Shown: piece after piece, positions 9,907 to 22,077 of the stretch
Layout of the letters: each line of letters opens with the position of its first letter
Numbering within the stretch: position 1 is the stretch's first letter
Assembly: GCF_000143415.4 (NCBI RefSeq)
Contig: NW_003314278.1
Coordinates: 833,157-897,156, forward strand
Length of the DNA: 64,000 nucleotides
Reading direction: 5' to 3'
Origin: Selaginella moellendorffii
Taxonomy: Eukaryota; Streptophyta; Lycopodiopsida; Selaginellales; Selaginellaceae
Position numbers and translations under genes: made by a program
The notes under the pieces: generated by a model
Told to the model about the DNA's origin: nothing
What the model saw: the letters and a program-made list of their open reading frames with translations, nothing else
The model's database searches: none

Positions 9907-11532
9907 ATGGTTCTAGCAGCAGCCACCGCCGCCGTCGGGATGGCAGCGGGTAGCAGCAACACCTCCTTGTTTCTCCCCTGGCACAGCGGCGGCTGGAGCA
10001 AACCAAGGATTGCAGCAGCTCAGGCGAGAGGAGGTATCAGTCTCAGATGCTCTGCCCGATGGTCATGCGAGCACCAAGAGGAGCAGCCCATGCTGGCGGC
10101 GGCGGAGCGGGCGTGGGGGGAGGAATGCGGCGTGGTGGGCATCTACGGCGACAGCGATGCGAGCAGGCTGTGCTATCTGGCGCTGCACGCGCTGCAGCAC
10201 AGGGGGCAGGAGGGCGCGGGAATTGTGTCGTGTGACGGTGGGCAGCTCAAGGGGATCACCGGGCTGGGGCTGGTGTCGGAGGTGTTCAATCACTCCAAGC
10301 TGAGCAAGCTCCCCGGCTTATCGGCGATCGGGCACGTAAGGTATGGTACCGCCGGTGATTCGGTACTCAAAAACGTCCAGCCCTTTGTCGCCGGCTACCG
10401 CTTCGGCTCTGTGGGCGTGGCTCACAATGGCAACCTTGTCAACTACAACGAGCTCCGCATCATGCTCGAGGACAGCGGCTCCATCTTCAACACCTCCTCC
10501 GACACCGAGGTTGTGCTGCACCTCATCGCCACCTCCAAGGCGCGCCCCTTCATCTCTCGCCTCGTCCACGCCTGTGAGCAGCTCGAGGGTGCCTACTCGC
10601 TCGTCTTTCTCACCGAGGACAAGCTGGTGGCGGCCAGGGACCCCTACGGCTTCCGCCCGCTTGTCATGGGCCGCCGGAGCAACGGCGCCGTCGTCTTCGC
10701 GTCCGAGACGTGCGCCCTGGGCCTCATCGAGGCGGAATTCCAGAGGGAGGTGAACCCAGGGGAGGTGATCGTGGTTGACAGGGACGGCGTCAGCTCCCTC
10801 TGCCTCATGCCACACAAGGAGCGCAAGGCCTGCATCTTCGAGCACATCTACTTTGCGCTGCCCAACTCGGTCGTCTTCGGACTGTCTGTGTACCAGACCA
10901 GGTACAGGATTGGCGAGGTGCTGGCCGAGGAGGCACCCGTGGATTGCGACGTAGTCATCGCAGTCCCAGACTCGGGGATGGTGGCGGCGCTGGGCTACGC
11001 CTACAAGTCGGGCGTCCCGTTCCAGCAGGGGCTCATCCGCTCGCACTACGTGGGACGGACTTTCATCGAGCCGCACCAGAAGATCCGGGACTTCGGGGTC
11101 AAGTTGAAGCTCTCTCCGGTCAAGGAAGTCCTCGAGGGCAAGAGGGTGGTGGTGGTGGACGATTCCATTGTCCGGGGTACAACGTCGTCCAAGATTGTGA
11201 GGCTCATCAAGGAGGCGGGCGCCAAGGAGGTACACCTGCGGATTGCTAGCCCCCCTATCACGGGCTCCTGTTACTACGGCGTCGACACGCCCTCCAGGGA
11301 AGAGCTCATATCGCACAAGCTGAGCATTGACGAGACGTGCGCCTTCATTGGGGCCGACTCACTCGCCTTCCTGCCACTTGAGAGGCTGAGGGGAATGCTG
11401 GGCCACAGCGCACCAACTTTCTGTGACGCTTGCTTCTCTGGAAATTATCCCATCCTGCCCAAACATCTGGACCTCCCTCCATCTGGGGTGGACACCCGGA
11501 TCAAAGAGCCCGTTGTGCTACCCGTTGCTTAA
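9907..11532 (+). CDS. ASE: Amidophosphoribosyltransferase (glutamine PRPP amidotransferase), plastidial
   Basis: A single uninterrupted frame of 541 residues. It catalyses the first committed step of purine synthesis, PRPP plus glutamine to phosphoribosylamine. Residues 1-73 are Ala/Ser-rich with few acids, as in a plastid transit peptide plus propeptide. Cys74 in ECGVVGIYG is the expected N-terminal nucleophile exposed by processing. The glutaminase domain shows GHVRYGTAG and AHNGNLVNY; the PRPP site is VVVVDDSIVRGTT; CDACFSGNYP near the end carries cysteines typical of the Fe-S form. The Met at 9907 was chosen because it gives a transit-like N-terminus; a Met at 9790 would add 39 residues. 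The absence of introns fits other plant members. Confidence 0.92.
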   Translation: MVLAAATAAVGMAAGSSNTSLFLPWHSGGWSKPRIAAAQARGGISLRCSARWSCEHQEEQPMLAAAERAWGEECGVVGIYGDSDASRLCYLALHALQHRGQEGAGIVSCDGGQLKGITGLGLVSEVFNHSKLSKLPGLSAIGHVRYGTAGDSVLKNVQPFVAGYRFGSVGVAHNGNLVNYNELRIMLEDSGSIFNTSSDTEVVLHLIATSKARPFISRLVHACEQLEGAYSLVFLTEDKLVAARDPYGFRPLVMGRRSNGAVVFASETCALGLIEAEFQREVNPGEVIVVDRDGVSSLCLMPHKERKACIFEHIYFALPNSVVFGLSVYQTRYRIGEVLAEEAPVDCDVVIAVPDSGMVAALGYAYKSGVPFQQGLIRSHYVGRTFIEPHQKIRDFGVKLKLSPVKEVLEGKRVVVVDDSIVRGTTSSKIVRLIKEAGAKEVHLRIASPPITGSCYYGVDTPSREELISHKLSIDETCAFIGADSLAFLPLERLRGMLGHSAPTFCDACFSGNYPILPKHLDLPPSGVDTRIKEPVVLPVA

Positions 11533-11580
11533 ATCACCTTGGAAACACTTTCAACAAGAAAGAAAAACCAGTAGATTCCA

Positions 11581-12885
11581 TCACCTGCGACTTTTCCAAA
11601 TATACTTGTTTGTGTCCTCTTCATCATCGCTGCTGCCGCTGATCTTCTCGTCGTCAGGGTCCGAGTCTTCTAGCTCGTCCTCGGAACAATCTCCGTCTTC
11701 TTCGTCAGGATAGTCGCACTCGGGGCGATCCTCACCTGTAACGTATCTAGAGGTCAGGCGCTCCTTAAGGCATGGCCACACGAAACATTACGGTTTGAGT
11801 CCTCGCTGTCATAGTCGGAATCGACTTGTTCCTCTAATCCAAAGGCACACGAATCGCTCACTTGCAACCTGCAATTTGTCCCCGTGGAAATCTTCAAACC
11901 GAGGGTAAGGAAATGGCTCACGTTAGTAAGTCATCTTCTTCGTTCACATCTAGTTGTTCGTGCCCCGCCTGCTGTGCATACACGTCGTACACGAACTCCT
12001 CTGCAAGACAAGCTTGGCACATGTGAGGCCTCGTATGCATGGACGCTAACCGGTGGAGGCATCGGCGGGAGGAAAGTTTTCAGGGCAAAATTCCTTAAGG
12101 AGTGGCATGTACTTCATCAGCAGCTCGTTATCCTCGCGATCCCTGTCTTTTCGTGCTGGGTAATCCTGGTTGGCATTAGCGCCAGCTTACCTCTCTCTCG
12201 CTTCCTGATCACCTGTTGTTCGAACTACATCGTAGAGGTGAAAAAACTGGGGCATAACGTCCTCGCTCTCTAGACCCAGTCGATTCTTCCACACCTGCTT
12301 GTAGCGCGCGGCTTTGGCGTCTCTCTGCAAACAAGCTGTAGCACAGGCAGCAGCTTTGGGCCGGCGGAAGTACCTCGTGCTGCTCCCTGGCAGCCGCAGA
12401 TGCAGATGGCGTCTTGGCTCTTTTGAAACCGCTCTTCCTTGCCTCTTGCCTGGTTGCAGAAAGTTCGGACTGCAAGCATCCATCCACAGCCATCAGTTCG
12501 GATCAGATGGTGCGCAGCACACTCACCATGAGAGACTCTGACAGGGACGCATCCTTGACTTGTGACGCCTCGACAGTTTGAAGCCGGCAAAAGAGAAGCT
12601 TTCCTCCTCCTTGGCCACCTGGGGGGAAGGGAAGAAAGAAGCGACATGTGCACGTAGCAAGTAGCTTGGCTACCTGAGGGGTGGGGAGCGTCCAGCAGTG
12701 TCAAGTTGGCGGCATCGGCATCAAGCCCGCGACGCTTTGTAGCACTGCGCTCCAGCCCTGCGATGCCTTTGGTTGGGAGCGGCAGAGCAATGCGTAGCTA
12801 GCTGAGACTTACATAGGAGGTCCACGGGCTCATGGCAGCGCTTGCGTTTGATGCGCACCAGCGTCGGCTTGCTGCTTCCCGCCAT
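11581..12885 (-). CDS. IWR1: IWR1/RDM4 (DMS4) RNA polymerase II nuclear import factor
   Basis: Nine minus-strand exons (12885-12813, 12757-12674, 12618-12527, 12469-12374, 12324-12191, 12142-12051, 12000-11922, 11868-11792, 11735-11581) give 293 residues. The N-terminus LVRIKRKRCHEPVDLLWLE matches the basic start of plant RDM4 and animal SLC7A6OS. A KLLFCRLQTVEAS segment, FFHLYDVV and EEFVYDVYA are the other family blocks, and the C-terminus is strongly acidic with DYPDEEDGDCSEDE. IWR1 binds assembled RNA polymerase II and carries it into the nucleus; in Arabidopsis RDM4 also affects RNA-directed DNA methylation. The start codon is only 42 bp from that of the divergent PPR gene. Confidence 0.88.
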
Positions 12886-12927
12886 ACCCTGGGCACCTAG
12901 TGACACTAGTAGCACTAGGACTAGGGC
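12886..12927. promoter_or_regulatory. 42-bp spacer between divergent start codons
   Basis: IWR1 (minus, start 12885) and the PPR gene (plus, start 12928) are back to back. Within the 42 bp lie repeats of ACTAG (for example ACACTAGTAGCACTAGGA). Promoter function is inferred from position; no TATA box is seen. Confidence 0.45.
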
Positions 12928-15900
12928 ATGCCAATGTCGGTGGTGGCATGGCATTGGCATTGCCTGCCAGTGGTGCCCGGCGGGAGCAGCAGGCAGTGGG
13001 TGGCGTCCACCAGGAGCAGCAAGAGCACGGTGAGAGCCGCGTCGTTGGTGGTGGTGGCGGAGGAGGGCAACAGCGCCAAGGCCCTGGCGTGTAGCGCCGA
13101 GGAAATAAGCAGATTCGTCAAGGAGCAGCATGAGGTGCGAGGCGACATGGAGTCCCTGGGCGCCAGGTACGATATCAGCACAAAGCTGGTTGCCCGGGTG
13201 CTCCAGCAGCTCAGCGCCCACGTCCAGGCCGCTTATGCCTTCTTCCAGTGGGCGGGCACGCGCGCCACCTTCAGGCACACGAGCACCGTCTACAACCTCA
13301 TGCTGCAGCTGCTGTGCCGGGACAAGCAGCTCACGCTCTCGCTCCGCCTCGTCAACCAGATGCAAGCTCAGCACGTCCCCCTCACCAAGGACACGTTTGG
13401 CAGCTTGGCCCAGATGATGCTCGGCCGCGGTGGCGTGCAAGGTGGCGTGGAAGCTTTCATCAGGCTGGGAGCCTTGGGCTTCAAGTTCAACGCATTTGCC
13501 CACGACTGCCTGGTCAAAGTGATTCTCGAGGAGCAGCGCCTCGACATGGCCTTGGCCACCTACAAGCACCTGCTCAAGGCGGGCCTGCCGGTTGACGCGC
13601 ACACGGCCACCGCCATGGTCAAGGAGGTTTGCAAGCTGGGCAGGACGGAGCTTCTGGCGGAGCTGCTGGCGGAGCTGAGGCAAAAGGGTGTTGGCCTGTC
13701 GGAGGTGACGTGCACGGAATGCATCCAGGCGTTTGGCAGGGCGGGCGACTTGGACGCAGCCATGGGCATGCTGGATGACATGAGGCGGGGAAACTTCTGC
13801 CAGCCGGACACGGTGGCCTTCACCGCCGCCATGCACTGGCTGTGCGAGGTGCGAAGGGTGGAGCAGGCCATGACACTGTTCGACGACATGAGGGAGACGT
13901 GCGACTGCGCCCCCGACGTTGTCGCCTACAACACCCTGATTGCTGGCTACTGCAAGGCCGGTGACGGGGACCGGGCGCTCGACATGTTTCGGCGGCTCAA
14001 GCAGGAGGGCAGCTGCAAGCCAAACGCCGTTTCCTTCGACACACTCGTCATCTTCTTGTGCAAGATGAGCAGAGCAACTGACGCGCTCGCCGTCTTCCAG
14101 GAGATGCTCGGCGCAGGTCTTAAAGCCGACGTCAACGTGTGCAACACCCTCATCCACTGTACCTGTCGGCTGGGCATGCTGCGGCAAGCCCGCCGCCTTC
14201 TCCACCACATGACAGCGCATGCCTGTGCCCGCGATGCCTTCACCTATGGCATCCTTGTCAACGCGCACTGCAGAGCAGGACAGATGCATGAGGTTGCCTC
14301 GTTCATGGAACTCGCCCGACACGACGGCTGTGCTCTCTCGGCGGTCAACTACAATTTCATCATCCAAGGCTTCATCAGGTGTGGCAGGCTAGCTGAGGCC
14401 ACCCAGCTTTTCGAGAGCACTATGACCAAGGAGAGCGTCCCGGATGTCTTCACGTACAACCTGCTCATAGGTGCTCAAGGCAAGGCTGGCAACATGGACA
14501 AAGTGTGGGAGCTACTGTCGACAATGCAACGAGCAGGCTGCCAACCGGACCACTGCACGTTCAACAGCATCCTGCACGGCATGCGGAGGGCGGCCAGGAT
14601 TGACGACTTCCACAGGCTGTCGGCTGAGATGGCCAAGCACGCTGTACTCCCCACGGTGCACATGGCCAACGTTCTCGTCACTTGCCTTGCTCACGCCGGC
14701 AAGATGGAGGAGGCCTTGGATTTCCTGAGGGAATTCCCTGGCGGTGCTATTGAGGTGCCCGGCTACAACACTCTGATTGCCGCCTTGGCCAGGGCTGGCA
14801 AATTCGACGAGGCGTGCAACGTGTTTCTGGAGATGAAGGAGCTCAGTGTGGCCACGTGCGACTTGCTGCTCAGCGGCCTTGTTGACGCAGGAAGGAGCGA
14901 TGACATAGAGAGGGTGATCAGCGAGGCCAGAAGCGTGGGCCTTGCGTCAGAGGACGTGATGTACAGCTCCCTCATCAGGGTTCTGTGCAAGAAAGCCGGG
15001 GGGCTTGAGGATGCCCGCAGGTACTTGCGGCTGATGCAAGGGAAGGGGCTCTGCCTCTCATCAGCTGGGCACGGTTCCTTGCTCACAGCTCTGTGCAAGT
15101 CAAAGCAGCTCGAGGAAGCCTTGACCCTTTTTCAAGAGGCGGAGCAAGGAGGAGTCGTTCTGGATGTTTTCACGTACAGCTACCTCATGGATGCTTTTGG
15201 AAAGGCAGGGAGAGCGGCCAAGGCTTTGGAGGTGTTTTATAACATGCAAAAGGCGGGTTGCATGCCCGACACCGTTGTTTACAACGTGTTGATCAGCTGC
15301 CTCGGTAAGCAGGGTAAAGTTGACGAAGCGCTAGAGCTGCTCGAGGACATGAACAGGAAAGGGATCATGCCAGATTGCCGCACCTACAACATCGTCATCG
15401 ATGTTCTGAGCAGCTGCGGGAGGTATGAGAAGGCGTACAGCTTCTTCGGCATGATGAAGAGAAGGAAGCATTCTCCGGACGTGGTCACCTACAACACTCT
15501 CCTCAACGGCCTTAAAAAGCTGCGCAGGACCGACGAAGCTTGCGATCTGTTCGACGAGATGCAGGCCAACAAGTGCATGCCAGACTTGACGACCTTCGGA
15601 ACGCTCATCGATACTCTTGCCAAGGCTGGAAGAATGGAGGACGCCCTTGAGCAAAGCGCTCGACTCGTGAAGATGGGCCACGCTCCAAACTCGTACATAT
15701 ACAATGCCCTCATCTCCGGCTTCTGTAGGAGCGGTCAAGTGGACAAGGGGTACGAACTGTTTCAGGACATGATTGAATGCAGCTGCTTCCCCGACTCCAT
15801 CACCTATACCATCTTGGTGCTTGGTTTCAGCCGGCGGGGCCACACGAGCATGGCCATGGAGCTGCTCCAGGAGATGGTGAGGGAGGGGCACACACCTGCC

Positions 15901-16059
15901 CTTGCCACCTATAACGTGCTCATCCGGAGCTTGAGCATGGCCGGGCAAGTGGAAGACGCGTACACACTCTTCAAGGAGATGATTGCCAAAGGCTTCAACC
16001 CAGACATGCAAACGTACTCGGCGCTTCCCAACCTCAGCACTCCCAACAAAAGCGTGTAG
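12928..16059 (+). CDS. P-class pentatricopeptide repeat protein
   Basis: An intronless frame of 1,043 residues. The first 60 or so are rich in Ser, Arg, Val and Ala and may target an organelle. From about residue 110 to 1,030 the protein is a run of roughly two dozen 35-residue repeats of the form VVTYNTLLNGLKK...EACDLFDEMQANKCMPD. All are P-type; no E, E+ or DYW domain follows, so an RNA-binding role in organelle transcript processing, stability or translation is likely, rather than editing. Length and the closing LPN after the last repeat recall PGR3, but that assignment is weak. The long frames on the opposite strand are compositional shadows. It converges with the CCT gene, stop codons 52 bp apart. 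Confidence 0.9.
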   Translation: MPMSVVAWHWHCLPVVPGGSSRQWVASTRSSKSTVRAASLVVVAEEGNSAKALACSAEEISRFVKEQHEVRGDMESLGARYDISTKLVARVLQQLSAHVQAAYAFFQWAGTRATFRHTSTVYNLMLQLLCRDKQLTLSLRLVNQMQAQHVPLTKDTFGSLAQMMLGRGGVQGGVEAFIRLGALGFKFNAFAHDCLVKVILEEQRLDMALATYKHLLKAGLPVDAHTATAMVKEVCKLGRTELLAELLAELRQKGVGLSEVTCTECIQAFGRAGDLDAAMGMLDDMRRGNFCQPDTVAFTAAMHWLCEVRRVEQAMTLFDDMRETCDCAPDVVAYNTLIAGYCKAGDGDRALDMFRRLKQEGSCKPNAVSFDTLVIFLCKMSRATDALAVFQEMLGAGLKADVNVCNTLIHCTCRLGMLRQARRLLHHMTAHACARDAFTYGILVNAHCRAGQMHEVASFMELARHDGCALSAVNYNFIIQGFIRCGRLAEATQLFESTMTKESVPDVFTYNLLIGAQGKAGNMDKVWELLSTMQRAGCQPDHCTFNSILHGMRRAARIDDFHRLSAEMAKHAVLPTVHMANVLVTCLAHAGKMEEALDFLREFPGGAIEVPGYNTLIAALARAGKFDEACNVFLEMKELSVATCDLLLSGLVDAGRSDDIERVISEARSVGLASEDVMYSSLIRVLCKKAGGLEDARRYLRLMQGKGLCLSSAGHGSLLTALCKSKQLEEALTLFQEAEQGGVVLDVFTYSYLMDAFGKAGRAAKALEVFYNMQKAGCMPDTVVYNVLISCLGKQGKVDEALELLEDMNRKGIMPDCRTYNIVIDVLSSCGRYEKAYSFFGMMKRRKHSPDVVTYNTLLNGLKKLRRTDEACDLFDEMQANKCMPDLTTFGTLIDTLAKAGRMEDALEQSARLVKMGHAPNSYIYNALISGFCRSGQVDKGYELFQDMIECSCFPDSITYTILVLGFSRRGHTSMAMELLQEMVREGHTPALATYNVLIRSLSMAGQVEDAYTLFKEMIAKGFNPDMQTYSALPNLSTPNKSV

Positions 16060-16111
16060 CTTACTAACATTATTTTCGCGGAGACGATTACCTTTACAAA
16101 ATCAGAATCAC

Positions 16112-17652
16112 TCAGTTGTGCGGCAAGGCTTTCCCGGAGCCAGGATTGGTGAGCAGTTTTACAGTGGATCTCTTCCTCAGGCGGGGTGTCATGAGTCCAG
16201 TTTGTATGCGCGTCTTGATTGCCTTTTCCTGGGAAAGCAAAACAAGCAACAAGGTAAAAAATGGATGGAATTATTGGGAATTCTGGTGCCAAAGGTCTCA
16301 CTATTCGCATCGGGTAAGTGTCCGCTTACCATGACGTGGCACCCCTCCTCAAACTTCTCCAGGAAACCGCTGACCCAGCGATCGGCATTCTCCACCCACT
16401 CGCTGTGATGCATCCCAGCGGTCCTGGCAACAGTGTTGAGCTGCGCAGTGCATTGCATGACGGGGATGAGTAGCGGGCTGACACATTCTCGACTTACTCT
16501 CTGTCCAACACGTTCTTGCTGCTCCTTGACCTTCTGGCGCAGCTTCCGCATTCCCATGTTGACTTGCAACTGCTTTTCCTGCGATCCAGCACAGAATCAG
16601 CTCCGGCAAAAGGCTTGCCACCTCGTCTCTCACCTTGACGTAGCTCACCCCCAGCTCCTTTCTCGAGTAGCCGCGAGCGAGGTTGCGCATGACATACTCA
16701 TTGTAGTCCTTGATGATCCGCATGATGAGATCCGAAGTGGAGACACCGTCCGTTCGCTTGGTTTCCATGAACTTCCCGGCGGCTTTAACCTGCACCATGC
16801 GGAACTGATCAGAGACGACAACCAAATCATGCGCGAGCGCGTACAAAGTGATAGACGTCCTTGCTTGCTCCACTAGTATCAGCGTACCTGTAGCGATTTA
16901 GCCAGCTGGTGTCAGTCAGTCAGGAACACCAAAGCCAAACTTACGGCAGCGCGTCATGGGCCACATAATCAATGCGGTGCTTGTCCAGAAACTCCTGAGT
17001 GATAACCCATGGCGCATCCTCGACCACCTCGTCCACCCACCTGAGAGCAGCATGGAATCTGGAGGTGCTAGCTAGATGAGATATGTACCTGCAATGGCGT
17101 AGTGACTCGTATCGTTCGGCCTCGCTCATCACCGTCTTGCCCTTGTACTTGTGGGTCAGGGCATCGCTGCAGCAGCCGACGAGCAAGTAGGTGTTGGGAA
17201 ATCTGCCACAATGCCCCCAACCAGAGTGAAGACACAGAGTGAAGAGAGGGAGATACTACTACTCACAGCTTCTTGGCCTGCTCAAGGGATCGAGCATGGC
17301 CGAAGTGGAAGAGGTCGTAGATGCCATCCGCGTATACCCTTGTGGGACGACTGCTCTCATCCGGTGGCGGTGAAGGGTGCGGCTGGTAGCGTAGCCGATG
17401 ACCTGCTTTCTCCTCCTCTTCCTCCTCCTCCTCCTCCTCATCGTCATCCTCCTCCTCCTCCTCCTCCTCCTCCTCTTCCTCCTCGCTAGTGCCGCTCACT
17501 GCCTGCTCGCCGTCCCCATTCATTCCGGGCTCTTCCAATTCCTCGAATTCCTCCTCGTCCGTCGCGTCCTCGTATGTGGTGGCCTCCTCCTCGCCCATTG
17601 CCTGGCTCGCCAGCCTCTTCTGCGTGCTACTCACCCGCGACCGACTGCCCAT
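16112..17652 (-). CDS. CCT: Choline-phosphate cytidylyltransferase
   Basis: Exons 17652-17267, 17202-17089, 17040-16945, 16887-16845, 16789-16634, 16578-16498, 16440-16330 and 16228-16112 join in phase to 367 residues. It makes CDP-choline from CTP and phosphocholine, the rate-limiting step of the Kennedy pathway. The catalytic domain begins [20 protein letters not shown] with the HxGH motif (HFGH), followed by [23 protein letters not shown] and the KRTDGVSTS signature. An amphipathic helix-like region ([18 protein letters not shown]) would bind membranes. The N-terminal 100 residues include a long, nearly pure Glu/Asp tract encoded by a GAG repeat. The first in-frame ATG is at 17652. The enzyme lies 217 bp upstream of the end of the receptor-kinase gene. 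Confidence 0.92.
17402..17500. repeat. (CCT)n trinucleotide repeat in coding sequence
   Basis: A run of CTCCTCCTCC units, read on the minus strand as GAG/GAA codons, gives the acidic tract of the cytidylyltransferase N-terminus. Such coding repeats vary in length between alleles. Confidence 0.85.
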
Positions 17653-17869
17653 GCCGCTACTGCTACTCTGAGTCAATCAATCTTTCGCCTCGCCTGCCCC
17701 ACCAAGCTAGGGCCAGGGTGCCTGCCGCAATTCCACGTAGCCTCCCACGTGCTCCATCGCCACCAATCCTCCCTCGTATACCTGACCTAGGCCTGGGTGC
17801 GGAACACCTGAAATCTCAAATCGTAACTCTCTCTCTTTCTTTACATGGATCTGAAGCATGTAAATATAT

Positions 17870-20301
17870 CTATCTTGGCCCCGATAGGTCCACAGCTTCC
17901 AGGTCGGAGTTGGAATCTTCCACGAGCTCGTAGTACCTGCGTGGTATGAGCTGAGCCTCGCGGCTTCGTCGAGTCTCCACCTTTTGCCATTCCTCCCATC
18001 TCTCGGCCAGGCCGTCGCCTTCGAGCATCCTCACCACCTCCGACATCTTGGGCCGGTCCGCTGGAAACATCTGCGTGCACAGCAGTGCCACCTGCACCAT
18101 CTCCTCCAGCTCCACTGCGTTGTAGTTCCCCTTGAGCTCCGCATCCACCAATCGATCCAGGTTGTTGGCGTGTTGCAGCTGCTTCACCTGTTGCAGCCAC
18201 TTAGAAGACCAAGGACAATAGCACTCGGTGACAGGCTCACCCAGTCGAGAAGCATCACGTCCTTGTTGGTGAGGAGGCGGTTGAAGTCGAACGCTCCCTG
18301 CCCGGTGATTAGCTCCAGCAGAAGAATGCCGAAACCAAACACATCGGTCTTCTCCGATGACTGGCCCGTCGACAGATATTCTGGCGCAATGTGACCCACC
18401 GTGCCGCGCACAGCCGTTGTGACGTGAGATTCTCGGTGGTCTAGCAGCTTTGCCAGGCCAAAGTCCCCCACCACAGCCTCAAAATCTTCGTCCAGTAGAA
18501 TGTTGGCAGCCTTGACGTCCCGGTGGATAATCTTAGGATCGCAGTGCTCGTGAAGGTACAACAGACCCCGTGCCGACCCCAGGGCGATGCGCTTCCGAGT
18601 TGGCCAGTCCAATGCTGGCTTGCCGCATATTAAGTCTGCCAGCCCCCCACCCTTGAGCACCGCAAACATTTCAAAGGCTACGTACCGCGGAGACGTGACG
18701 CCACGCTGCCATTGGGCATGTACGGGTACACGAGCAGCCTCTCGGTTGGCGTCATGCAGAAGCCTTTGAGGCGGAGAAGGTTCCGGTGCACAGCTAGGCT
18801 TATCATCTCCACCTCCATTTGGAACTGATACTCACCACCGTTGCTGGACCCCTCCTTGAGGCGCTTGACGGCGATAGGGGTCCCGTCCGGCAGTGTCCCC
18901 TTGTACACAATGCCAAACCCGCCCCGACCAAGGATGTTTTTCATGTCGAAATTATCGGTGGCCGTCTGGAGCTCCCGGAAGGAAAACTTTTTGAGCTGCC
19001 CCAAGGCAACCTCGGGATCCTGTTGTTCTGAGCAAGCCAAGTATGTATACACACGTGTGAGGGCCGTCACATGAAGGCAGGGCTCACCATTCACGTCGAA
19101 AAAGACCTGACGGTTGTGGTGGCGTTTCCACCACACCGCTCCAAATGCCAAGAGAGACGCGAGCAGAAATGCAGCAACCGCCAGTCCCGACGCCAGAGCT
19201 CCCCGGCTTGCACTCCCACCCGATCCAACTGCAAGCTAAAAGCTGAAATGAAGCGATCATTTGAGTGGCCTACCTCTTTGGCTCAATGGCTCCAGGTGCC
19301 GAGGAGGGTCTCCTGGACATATCCTGCTCGTCTTGGAGCCACACAGCAGAGGGTTGCCTTTGACACTGCAGCGAGCGAATGAATAGAAGGTTGCTTAGTG
19401 CTACAGTCAAGACTTACTTGAGGTTGGCTGTTGTCGCATTGGGCACATTCCCACTGAGGTTGTTGAAGGACACGTCCCTGTGCGCACCACACTCACAAAC
19501 GGCTGTCAAAGTCAAAAGGAGGCCTGGGCCTGGTTTCAGTCATAGCTAAAACGTACAGGAAGTCGAGAGCCCTGATGGTGGCCACCGAAACGGGGAAGGC
19601 TCCGCTCAAGCTGTTGTTGTTGAGCCGCCTTGACACCAACAAAGTTAGCCGCTAAACACGAGGCATCAAGTGACTCTGACTCACAGGTACTGCAGCGTCT
19701 GTAGCTTGCCCAAGGTGGAAGGAATGGGGTCGCTAAGGTTGTTGTTGGAGAGGTCGACACTGATGATCCTGCTCCAGTTTCCAAACTCGGGGGGAATAGG
19801 CCCGGACAGGTTATTGTTCTGAAGCATCCTGCGATCAATAACACAGGGTAAGATGGAAAGTTTGGTGCTTGCACAAGCTTACAGATACTGCAAGTTAGCG
19901 AGGTCGGCGAGGCGAGGCGAGAGCTGCCCCGATAGCTGCAACCCCGGGAGTTCACTGCAGGCAAGGAACAAAGGGTTGGAGACCAGACAAGGCAAGCACA
20001 CATACACCCTGGAGACGTTTTGCTCGGAGCAAGAGACGTGAATCCAGGAGCAAGGATCAACGGCGTTCTTATCCCATCCCGACATTGCGTTCTGCGGATC
20101 CACCAGGCTCTGCTTGAAGGCAAAGAGAGCGGACACTGGGGACACACACACGAGCGAGGGTTGTACCCCAAGCAAGCAAAAGAGAGCGCGTTTACCTTCG
20201 ATGTTGAATCCATTCTGGTTGAGGGCCGCCTCAACGGCGGGGTGCAGGTGCAGCAGCTGACACAAGAGGAGCAAGAGCACAGCGGCAGCGTCTTGTTCCA
20301 T
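17870..20301 (-). CDS. LRR receptor-like kinase, subfamily II (SERK/NIK type)
   Basis: Eleven exons (20301-20196, 20135-20006, 19954-19883, 19828-19685, 19628-19557, 19477-19418, 19365-19274, 19228-19088, 19027-18686, 18635-18241, 18187-17870) give 623 residues, the normal size for SERK/NIK kinases. Order: signal peptide, LRRNT ([23 protein letters not shown]), about five leucine-rich repeats each ending at a phase-2 intron, a Pro-poor juxtamembrane stretch, a transmembrane helix ([18 protein letters not shown]), and a kinase with [15 protein letters not shown]-like [22 protein letters not shown] and VVGDFGLAK. It is an RD kinase, so likely active. The last residues DLSGPR match the conserved SGPR tail of subfamily II. 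Family roles include co-receptor function in brassinosteroid, development and immune signalling at the plasma membrane; which one applies here cannot be told. Confidence 0.92.
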
Positions 20302-20391
20302 GAAAACTCCCCCACTTTCCTCTCTTTATTAAAGGCTATATAGGGCTTTTATTTGGAGCATTTTATTCACTTCATATTCCAGTGTCACACA

Positions 20392-21585
<1,194 letters not shown>

Positions 21586-22016
21586 TCAATCAATTCACGT
21601 ACTTATCCATACATCATCCCCGCCGATGCAACAACGGGGTGCTTCACCCCTAGTGTGATGAAAAGAGTGAGGAGCCGTGCCGTCATTTATATAACTAAAG
21701 TGCAAGGAGATCCTTGTGAGCAAGTGGATAGGTTTCAGCCACACGCAACTCACCCGATCGTTCTCTGTTATCATTAAGTCTTCCATGCGGTTGGCTTGGG
21801 ATAGGTGTGTAGTTGGAAATTTCAAAACCAATTCAGCTTATATTTTTATTGGCCAATTCACTAGCATTTATGGACAAAGATAGAAAATTCATGTGGATTT
21901 TTATATTGCTTTTGCTTTACTTGAGATTCTGTAATAAGCTGCATTGCAAGATCCTACCAGCTTGGCACTTAGCATAGATCCATGAGGAGACAGCGTCAAT
22001 CATCGCTAGCGGGAAG

Positions 22017-22055
<39 letters not shown>

Positions 22056-22077
22056 CTCGCAATCTCGCAAGCCTGTG
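21586..22077. other. Intergenic spacer and border of the gene-rich block
   Basis: No gene recognised. It should hold the protease promoter at its left end. AT content rises sharply from about 21,830 onward. A CT microsatellite lies at 22,019-22,052. Confidence 0.5.
22019..22052. repeat. (CT)n microsatellite
   Basis: About 17 uninterrupted CT units just upstream of the kelch pseudogene. Confidence 0.9.

Noticed and set aside
10318-11316. 332-codon minus-strand frame opposite amidophosphoribosyltransferase
   Set aside because: No recognisable domain, and fully inside a gene with strong catalytic motifs on the other strand.
12721-14367. 548-codon open frame on the minus strand opposite the PPR gene
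   Set aside because: Compositional shadow of the GC-rich PPR frame. Its low-coordinate end overlaps IWR1 exons, and only the short IWR1 start is real.
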